Assembly (NCBI GenBank): GCA_003013855.2
Contig: ML058342.1
Span: 1,549,120 to 1,613,119, forward strand
Source: Liriodendron chinense
Taxonomy: Eukaryota > Streptophyta > Magnoliopsida > Magnoliales > Magnoliaceae
Direction: 5' to 3'
DNA: 64,000 nt
Shown here: in pieces, positions 61,101 through 64,000 of the stretch
Layout: each line of letters opens with the position of its first letter
Numbering within the stretch: position 1 is the first letter of the stretch
The notes under the pieces: model-generated
What the model saw: the letters and a program-made list of their open reading frames with translations, nothing else
The model's database searches: none
What the model was told of the DNA's origin: nothing
Position numbers and translations under genes: made by a program

Positions 61101-61975
61101 TAAGCTTAAGCAGATGGGTGTTCACAGTTTCACACAAGTGGGCCTGAAGGCCAATTCTTTCTCAGACAGGGAGATGCCAACCTTCTCTCCTCACAACATA
61201 CACTATTTTTAAAAATTGAACAGTGTGAACACGTATGCGTCTCTATCTATCTATATTGTCGTCGTTGTCAAATCCTTTTCCCAGCTATTTGGATCTCTAT
61301 CTATATTTTTATATATCCTTTTCCATATCTATAACTATCTGTGTTGGTGTGTGCGCTGCATCTTTTGGGTTCATCAAAAGTAAGCATTTGCTACATTCAC
61401 GTTATCATTTACTCCCACCATAATATGGCTGTTATTTTTCCTTTGGCACCACCTTTTCCATTGGAAAAAAATTAAAGTTCTTATACTGGTGAAAAAAAAA
61501 AAAAAAAACTGGCTTGAAAGATCTTATTATTGCCACAGACAGGGAAGCTTACTTTACAAAGCGATGTATACGCATTTGGAGTAGTTCTTCTGGAGCTATT
61601 GACTGGCCGCCGAGCAGTGGACTTGAGCCAGGGACCTGCTGATCAAAACCTTGTATTACAGGTATGAGTTACTTCAATATCAGCAAGGCTGTCTGGGTTG
61701 GTCCATCCCGTATAGATAGTATATGCAATAATTAGTTCAAAAATCATTGCTATGTAGTACAGGTTCGGCATATTTTGAATGACCGGAAGAAGTTGCGCAA
61801 GGTGATTGATCCTGAGATGGCTAGAAGTTCATACGCCATGGAGTCAGTGGTCATGTTCGCCAACCTGGCATCCCGCTGTGCCCGCCCTGAGAGCAGTGAG
61901 AGGCCTGCGATGGTGGAGTGCGTGAAGGAACTCCAACTGATATTCCTTGTGAATTCGAAAGCTCTGGGCATCTGA
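31967..61975 (+). CDS. PBL28: receptor-like cytoplasmic kinase, PBL28-like; seven exons
   Basis: Exons 31967-32036, 32481-32665, 34459-34657, 35162-35325, 35432-35536, 61539-61661 and 61763-61975 join to 1059 nt (352 residues plus TGA). All introns are GT-AG and phases agree. The protein starts MPFGLVSAW, a basic N-terminus without Gly2, so the usual myristoylation is not expected. Kinase motifs are complete: GKGGFG (69-74), VAIKK with Lys90, HRDLKSTN (189-196), DFG (209-211), GTFGYFDPEY, and SDVYAFGVVLLELLTGRR in exon 6. The sequence matches, by memory, Arabidopsis PBL28 (At1g24030) nearly throughout. These are cytoplasmic Ser/Thr kinases related to PBS1; the specific substrate is unknown to me. 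Intron 5 is 26,002 bp and full of nested transposons, while the other introns are 101-1793 bp. No stop, frameshift or lost splice site was seen, so the gene is probably functional. Confidence 0.93.
32481..32665 (+). CDS. PBL28: kinase exon 2, glycine loop
   Basis: Acceptor ttccag before 32481, donor gtatgg at 32666. Encodes YKPVENWQLED, then FTLKEMEEATCSFSEKN and the P-loop. Confidence 0.93.
33640..34010. mobile_element. MITE-like insertion in kinase intron 2
   Basis: Holds family phrases such as 'gatccacttgagctttagatttgcc' (33775-33800) and 'ccggtgggccccacaaaac' (33870-33890), with purine-rich flanks. Ends not resolved. Confidence 0.4.
34459..34657 (+). CDS. PBL28: kinase exon 3, ATP-binding lysine
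   Basis: Acceptor ttgaag before 34459, donor gtcggt at 34658. Encodes VVAIKKMELP through LVYEFMHNGNLQDRLN, ending one base into a Gly codon. Confidence 0.93.
34692..35063. mobile_element. MITE in kinase intron 3 with long inverted ends
   Basis: 'TGCAATAAAGCTCATGTACA' at about 34708-34727 has its inverted copy at about 35032-35051. The inverted similarity extends to 'ccagcatggca' inward and 'aaacac' outward. Target duplication not clear. Confidence 0.7.
35162..35325 (+). CDS. PBL28: kinase exon 4, HRD catalytic loop
   Basis: Acceptor acttag before 35162, donor gtaaca at 35326. Encodes the ARGLAYLH region and HRDLKSTN. Confidence 0.93.
35432..35536 (+). CDS. PBL28: kinase exon 5, DFG and activation loop
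   Basis: Acceptor tcccag before 35432, donor gtacgc at 35537. Encodes ISDFGLAKLMPEG to FDPEYTS. The next exon is 26 kb away. Confidence 0.93.
35940..36682 (+). repeat. local duplication in intron 5
   Basis: 35940-36200 and 36381-36682 share 'cttttccatatgaactt', 'ggaagaaaaactgtcatata' and 'caggttataggtctc'. Within the second copy a 49-bp piece (from 36484) is itself duplicated. A (CA)n run lies at about 36686-36707. Confidence 0.85.
36925..37700. other. intron 5 segment with microsatellites and a partial hAT copy
   Basis: (GA)n at about 36927-36957. 37095-37440 is a decayed copy of the element at 38144-38712 ('gcatacgctgc', 'acattacaagttatttttcac'). An alternating 'atacatatgtacaca' purine-pyrimidine stretch lies at 37540-37650. 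Confidence 0.6.
38144..38712. mobile_element. hAT-type MITE with perfect 8-bp duplication
   Basis: 569 bp. Ends CAGTGTTTTAGATAGC and, inverted, CAGTGTTCTAAATAGC; flanked by TTCCTAAG at 38136-38143 and 38713-38720. Rich in 'gctacgtagcgtagc' palindromic subterminal repeats. No coding frame. Confidence 0.93.
38721..39244. other. intron 5 segment of unknown origin
   Basis: Short frames such as EEYKEWTAGPFPIKEIVQGN (about 38938-39000) look protein-like but broken. The family was not recognised; a decayed retroelement or pararetroviral fragment is possible. Confidence 0.25.
39245..39643 (+). repeat. about 400-bp repeat next to the chromovirus, copy 1
   Basis: Closely matches 58735-59130 (for example 'gggatctccgcaagttgatt' and 'tcctcaaatcaagatgttta'). 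The chromovirus inserted at its end: 'ggaaga' here plus 'aatatgccat' at 58511 rebuilds 'ggaagaaacgtgccat' of copy 2. So two tandem copies existed before the insertion. Origin unknown. Confidence 0.85.
39644..40626 (-). repeat. 3' LTR of the antisense chromovirus
   Basis: 983 bp. Minus strand starts TGATGAGGACACAAGACC and ends ...CATCCTCCATCA. It carries (GA)n at 40111-40141, which is missing from the partner LTR. Confidence 0.92.
40640..42469 (-). pseudogene. pol: chromovirus pol, 3' half: RNase H, integrase, chromodomain
   Basis: Read on the minus strand. 42469-42067 is the end of RT and RNase H (KAFKEIKGKMVEAPVMRLPD, FFSDHEALRYLHSQKK-like). 42049-41762 holds the H2C2 finger region (WELHSEGIAGHFGRDKT). 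41665-41330 is the integrase core (DISMDFVLG, GLPKTIVFDHDVRF), with a short duplication around CSKTSDVSH. 41300-41100 should hold the integrase C-terminus but is partly replaced by an LTR-end fragment. 41102-40640 has the FNVEDLVR strand and chromodomain. There RYLVK is followed by TGA in place of the usual Trp (KWKNKP), then reads on to DPDLLEC. Several frameshifts; non-functional. Confidence 0.88.
41163..41245 (+). repeat. inverted LTR-end fragment inside the integrase relic
   Basis: 'attccgctgaattttaggtc' to 'aggtcatcctacatcaaatt' matches the end of this element's LTR plus the first bases before its primer site, but on the opposite strand to the host element. It replaces about 200 bases of integrase C-terminus. 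Confidence 0.65.
42470..43390 (+). repeat. 5' LTR of nested chromovirus
   Basis: 921 bp, TGATGCGGACAC...CCTACATCA. Contains 'cgggcgcccga' repeats (about 42655-42770), shorter than in the 3' LTR. Confidence 0.93.
43395..43409 (+). promoter_or_regulatory. primer binding site, initiator-Met tRNA type
   Basis: TGGTATCAGAGTAGC, four bases after the LTR; the first eleven bases match the usual iMet primer site. Confidence 0.85.
43694..44863 (+). repeat. 585-bp tandem duplication of the gag start
   Basis: Units 43694-44278 and 44279-44863 differ by eye at one base (gatgatgc/aatgatgc). Both carry the gag ATG (43722, 44307). Junction microhomology is 'gatga(g)'. A young replication-type event. Confidence 0.95.
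44307..46300 (+). pseudogene. gag-pol: chromovirus gag-protease and start of pol
   Basis: The ATG at 44307 begins MNNEQLSEQLAQLIQK, then loses frame after about 25 codons (one base missing against the sister element). From 44420 one frame runs on with a single TAG at 44696-44698, where Trp is expected (FLD[W]VADMDHYFEW). Domains: gag capsid-like region 44720-45150 (AKLFWTN, THWYEMKEKLKEKYLP), CCHC knuckle CYKCGNLGHMSNQC near 45320-45361, and protease VDSGSCQDVIS near 45610-45645 with intact DSG. The pre-RT segment (LPHYRINPAEHAELKKQVDE) ends at 46300. RT is absent beyond this. Confidence 0.88.
46301..48012 (+). pseudogene. pol: RNase H, integrase and chromodomain, RT deleted
   Basis: At 46301 the frame jumps from KKQVDE straight to WRHYLLAQEFVLFSDHEA, the RNase H region. 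All of RT (roughly 1 kb in the sister element) is gone, and the downstream frame is shifted. Then H2C2 (LHSGGIAGHFG ... QCHTC, about 46700-46835). A frameshift near 46850 is followed by the integrase core with its three acidic residues (DISMDFV, VSDRDVRF, DGQTEVVN; 46890-47215). A further frameshift lies near 47400. The chromodomain is at about 47820-47985 (RYLVKWKNKPSSKATWLSGD). It cannot encode a working polymerase. Confidence 0.88.
48026..48986 (+). repeat. 3' LTR of nested chromovirus
   Basis: 961 bp, about 40 bp longer than the 5' LTR through an extra 'gggcgcccga' repeat block near 48215-48350. Preceded by 'cccggggggaat', the probable polypurine tract. Confidence 0.92.
48992..49250 (-). 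pseudogene. chromovirus RT C-terminal fragment
   Basis: Minus strand reads KKCEFMSSEVVFLGFIVSS, then EGMRTDLEKVRAIVEWPEPK, one stop, and FYRRFIRRFS ... CMKNGEFVW. It continues the antisense chromovirus pol. Part of it is duplicated at 52654-52746. Confidence 0.85.
50466..50913. mobile_element. MITE copy 1 inside the hAT element
   Basis: 448 bp with inverted ends AGTAAACTCTGTttggccca and 'ccccacagagtttact'. The interior has 'ggaccacaccacaggaaac'. A sister copy of nearly equal size is at 51526. Confidence 0.75.
51526..51971. mobile_element. MITE copy 2 inside the hAT element
   Basis: 446 bp, ends AGTAAACTCTGTggggccca and 'gggcccagagagtttact'; same internal phrases as copy 1. Confidence 0.75.
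52654..52746 (-). repeat. duplicated RT fragment of the antisense chromovirus
   Basis: Minus strand reads YASLKKCEFMSSQVVFLGF and IVSSEGMRADLEK, a diverged copy of 49160-49250. The start of the duplicated unit is fused to the truncated LTR end at 52653. Confidence 0.85.
52752..54702 (-). mobile_element. solo SIRE/Maximus-like copia LTR (copy B) in chromovirus RT
   Basis: 1951 bp. Minus strand starts TGTTAGTGCACTTTTCT and ends GTACTTTCA, flanked by CGTAC (52747-52751, 54703-54707). Removing it rejoins KLY with ASLKKCEF in the RT frame, so the insertion point is exact. No internal copia region remains. Collinear with LTR A at 1054. Confidence 0.93.
54236..54362. repeat. three palindromes (CCGACCGGTC type) in LTR B
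   Basis: 54236-54257 is a perfect 22-bp palindrome. 54309-54330 has 10-base arms around TT. 54341-54362 is imperfect. They lie 340-466 bases from the LTR start, the same place as the unrelated palindromes in LTR A. Confidence 0.9.
54708..56173 (-). pseudogene. pol: antisense chromovirus knuckle, protease and RT
   Basis: An open frame on the minus strand. CCHC knuckle CYECGNICHMSNQC at its start. Protease with MDSESCQNVIS, where the active DSG has become DSE. Pre-RT segment LPNLPHYRMNPAEHPELKRQ. RT with TLKKDGTWCMCVDRRAIN, FSKIDFKSGYHQI, MPFGLTNAPSTF and the catalytic VVYFDDILIYS. The frame stops where the copia LTR inserted, after LRTEKLY. RT motifs look intact up to that point, but the protease mutation and the insertion make it inactive. 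Confidence 0.9.
56174..57178 (-). pseudogene. gag: antisense chromovirus gag, many stops
   Basis: Minus strand begins MNNEQLSE then TAA. Further stops and a frameshift follow (near 56800-56860 and 56545, 56490). Recognisable parts: VEQLETSQREN, HYFEWYDMSENCQVRFVKMK, APITHWSEMKEKLKEKYLPL. It aligns throughout with the gag of the nested sister element. Confidence 0.85.
57480..57490 (-). promoter_or_regulatory. primer binding site, initiator-Met type, one mismatch
   Basis: Minus strand TGGTATCGGAG, four bases from the LTR end; usual form TGGTATCAGAG. Confidence 0.75.
57495..58505 (-). repeat. 5' LTR of the antisense chromovirus
   Basis: 1011 bp, same ends as 39644-40626 (first base pair of the end mutated, TA instead of TG). 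Many differences from the partner LTR, so the insertion is much older than the Tat element. Confidence 0.9.
58735..59130 (+). repeat. about 400-bp repeat, copy 2
   Basis: Partner of 39245-39643; see there. 58511-58734 is the remainder of the first tandem unit. No coding function recognised. Confidence 0.85.
59412..59533 (-). mobile_element. short 5'-truncated LINE-like retroposon
   Basis: Minus strand ends in a poly(A) run after 'aataaaattttgctcatctt', a common plant L1-type tail. Flanked by the 15-bp duplication gcttctcgtgattct (59397-59411) and gcttcttgtgattct (59534-59548), one mismatch. Only 122 bp; no frame. Confidence 0.8.
60126..60799 (-). pseudogene. L1-type LINE fragment, end of RT region and RNase H
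   Basis: Minus strand: 60799-60450 reads FWGIYLERNNRIFRRK, typical of the segment after RT in plant LINEs. 60420-60126 reads GHFKTSFDGCSFGNPAFAGV, then NYTELAAVVQVTKLVVSHK and VIEWDSINVIRWLSDGHGPW, an RNase H domain with the frame broken once near 60330. A 137-bp tandem duplication (from about 60403 and 60540) lies between them. Confidence 0.8.
60817..60935 (+). repeat. dispersed repeat, copy 2
   Basis: Matches 30576-30706 ('cacccacccggtcagtcat', 'tgatgggtttcgatacct'). Confidence 0.75.
60940..61538. other. end of intron 5
   Basis: Three copies of a 55-bp unit 'ttggatcaaaatgggtaagat...ccagagcaggtaatcttaagc' at about 60968-61110; otherwise plain intron with poly(A) at 61492-61508. Confidence 0.6.
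61539..61661 (+). CDS. PBL28: kinase exon 6
   Basis: Acceptor gccacag before 61539, donor gtatga at 61662. TGKLTLQSDVYAFGVV continues exon 5 in frame exactly as in the family. Confidence 0.93.
61763..61975 (+). CDS. PBL28: kinase exon 7 and stop
   Basis: Acceptor gtacag before 61763. Encodes VRHILNDRKKLRKVIDPEM to the C-terminus; TGA at 61973-61975. Confidence 0.93.
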   Translation, partial: VRHILNDRKKLRKVIDPEMARSSYAMESVVMFANLASRCARPESSERPAMVECVKELQLIFLVNSKALGI

Positions 61976-62200
61976 AATCACCTTGTTTGAAAATGTGAGG
62001 TATATGATTTTTGAGATAGTATGTTGGTGGCCAAGTGAAGCGTCGGATTTGGAAATAAAGCCAGAAATAAAGCCAATATATTTATTTAGTTTATTCAAGC
62101 GAGTTATTAGAAATGTATTATTCTTAAATACATACATGAACTTGGTAGAAAAAAACTGTCATTGTTGGCAAAATGTACTTTTCCCGGTAAAAGGCAAAAT
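61976..62200 (+). terminator. probable 3' UTR and polyadenylation region of the kinase gene
   Basis: AATAAA at about 62053-62058 and 62066-62071, some 80-90 bases after the stop, followed by a T/A-rich stretch. The cleavage site is not visible directly. Confidence 0.5.
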
Positions 62201-62319
62201 TGGACGGCAAATACCCATTTGCATTGAATATGGACTGTTGGGTGTCTTTATCAAACACTTTCACTTTTCTCAGAAATGTTTACAATGGACTGATTTTGGT
62301 CTGTGTGTGTGTGAGGTCA

Positions 62320-62765
62320 AGCTGCGTGGGCCCCACCGTGATGTATGTTGCACATCCACACCATGGATTTGGTGGGTCCGCTCTAGGTTATGGGATATCC
62401 CAAAAATCAGCTGTATATGGAACTCAGATGGGTCGCACCATTTAAAACCATGTGAAAACATGATAAAACATCTAAATGCACTTGGTGAGGCCCACCAAAG
62501 TTTTTGATATAACTGAAACTTGGTGTGAACTCTCATCCAAATCGACACACACAATGGATCGGCTGGATGTCTGAACCGCATCTTAGTGGGGCCCAAAAGA
62601 CAATATGAAGGTTTCAATGGGTGGGTAACCACTCTCAATTGCTATCTATGGTGTGGCCCACCTAAGACATGGATTGACCTGATTTTTAGGCTCATGACCT
62701 GTCATGGAATGGTACGTCTGATTGATGGCGTGGATGTCCAACACACATCACGGTGGGGACCTCAC
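62320..62765. mobile_element. MITE of the gtgggccccac family downstream of the kinase gene
   Basis: 'gtgggccccaccgtgatgta' with 'tgttgcacatccacacca' at the left and its imperfect inverted copy 'ggatgtccaacacacatcac' with 'ggtggggacctcac' at the right, about 40 bp each. Central phrases 'gtgtggcccacctaagacatgg' are shared with other copies. Confidence 0.75.
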
Positions 62766-64000
62766 AGTACCATTTCTTAATATTGACTTGAATCAGGTAG
62801 AGTTCTCAAGTCCACCTGACCTTCCCGTAGGTGGATTCATGGATGATGCACTGGTTAAAGAATCCGGATCCTCTGTTGGCCTCCAGGGAAACCTTGCTTG
62901 GAGCCTTTTTATTGGACCACTGACCACATCACACTGTGATCAGATTGCACTGAGGTGTATGTGTCCAGGTTGCACTTAGGATGTGACATGGTTGCAGACC
63001 TATGTGATGACTGCATCTCCCTGTAGCTGCAGTCAATGTTCCCACTTCTCCCTCCCTCTTCATGTTTCTTTTTTAAATTTTATGCAGCAGAGTGACTTGG
63101 TTCGAGTTACTGCCAGTCGAGTCGATTCGACCCAGTGGTCAACTGAACTCGACAAGTCTTCCTGACTCAGGATCGAGTCAGATCCAGTTCTGAGTTTTCC
63201 GATGACTCGGCTTGAAATCTCACAAAGTCAAGTTGACTCGGCCGAGTTTTGACTCAGTGAGTTTTAGAACTATAGTACTTTGTGGAGCATGATCCATACA
63301 TTAAAAAATGCACTATAGGGAAGTTGGTTTGATGGTTTAATGCAGATGGGTTTTTTAATCTCTCTTTAATCAAGATGGATGTATTTGGCCTGGGTCCCAT
63401 CTGCATTTGCAACGTGGACTTCCAACTCCGCAGGAGATTTGCATGGGGCTGTGCTAGAAGATTGTATGTTTTGGAACTTTCTTCTTATCTTCTTTCTCAA
63501 CGAGGAATGCTGCTTGTGTACCCATGTGTAGTCAGGGACATTTGAATGTGGACCGTTGGTTGTCCTTTTTATAACCATCTTTTGCTTTACAGGTGTGACC
63601 CATCGGATGAATGGACCGCACCTGATTTCTAAGGCGCGAGGCCTTCTTAATGGACGGCCTGGATCTTGCATGGATGTATCACTTAATGTATGCGGTCTTC
63701 ATCTTAGATCAAAATTTAGACCCTCCTCATAAATGGTTGAGAAAAACTACTCTGGAACGTGATGATTGATACACGGGGCACTTGCTAATTACTTAGAAAT
63801 TGCACACGTGGCATGCAAGTAGTCATATTAAACCGTCCGAATTATGGTACCCAGATAGATGTATCATGAACCAAATTAAGCTTATTTGATTATCTATTGG
63901 ATTGGTAGACATTTATTGGACGGTTAATAATGAAAAACATGCAACGGCCCTATTTCCACAAACTATAAAGTAGTGTACACCATGGGGTCCACAACAATAC
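62766..64000. other. intergenic DNA, no gene seen
   Basis: 63100-63260 is dense in 'gactcg/cgagtc' motifs, like subterminal repeats of hAT elements, but no ends were found. 63540-63980 has phrases of the local MITE family. Confidence 0.4.

Larger units (their letters stand above)
35537..61538 (+). other. 26-kb intron 5 of the kinase gene, transposon-filled
   Basis: Canonical GT...AG ends (gtacgc / gccacag). Carries the chromovirus 39644-58505 and its nested insertions, a hAT MITE, LINE pieces and duplicated repeats. Without the 18.9-kb chromovirus the intron would still be about 7 kb. Confidence 0.9.

Overview
This is nuclear DNA from a flowering plant. It holds one split protein-kinase gene with plant-type GT-AG introns, buried in nested LTR retrotransposons, hAT elements and MITE-like repeats. 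Many copies of a repeat family with 'gtgggccccac...gatgtatgt' ends suggest a large-genome woody lineage, possibly a magnoliid, but that is inference. There is nothing prokaryotic and no CRISPR array.

Left part (1-17.9 kb): an old copia-like relic carries a SIRE/Maximus-like copia LTR (1054-3277). It also carries a very young Ty3/gypsy element of the Tat/Ogre type (3450-17097, target duplication AAGGG). That element has nearly identical LTRs and a tRNA-Arg primer site. It has a gag frame fused to a protease remnant, broken by one stop codon, and a crushed pol relic with no RT or RNase H. A 6-kb noncoding 3' region follows, with tandem arrays of RNA-like hairpins. One array (9965-10176) shows compensatory base changes across four copies.

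Middle (17.9-31.2 kb): a 152-bp mini-element with hairpin repeats; two inverted solo LTRs of one family (18155-20496 and 21291-24102); and a hAT element inserted into the tip of another hAT element (25985-27938). All have recognisable target-site duplications.

Right part (31.2-62.2 kb): an apparently intact seven-exon gene for a receptor-like cytoplasmic kinase, closest by eye to Arabidopsis PBL28 (352 codons, plus strand, 31967-61975). Its fifth intron is 26 kb. It holds a minus-strand chromovirus (39644-58505, duplication GAAGA). A second, plus-strand relative lacking RT (42470-48986, duplication CCTTG) sits inside it. A solo copia LTR (52752-54702, duplication CGTAC) lies in its RT, the RT/LTR junction was then duplicated in tandem, and a 2.9-kb hAT element (49568-52467) landed in one duplicate. 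LINE fragments and MITEs fill the rest. All splice sites and kinase motifs remain intact.

The last 1.8 kb holds the gene's probable 3' UTR, a MITE and repeat-like DNA with no recognised gene. All identities and alignments are by eye; no search was run.
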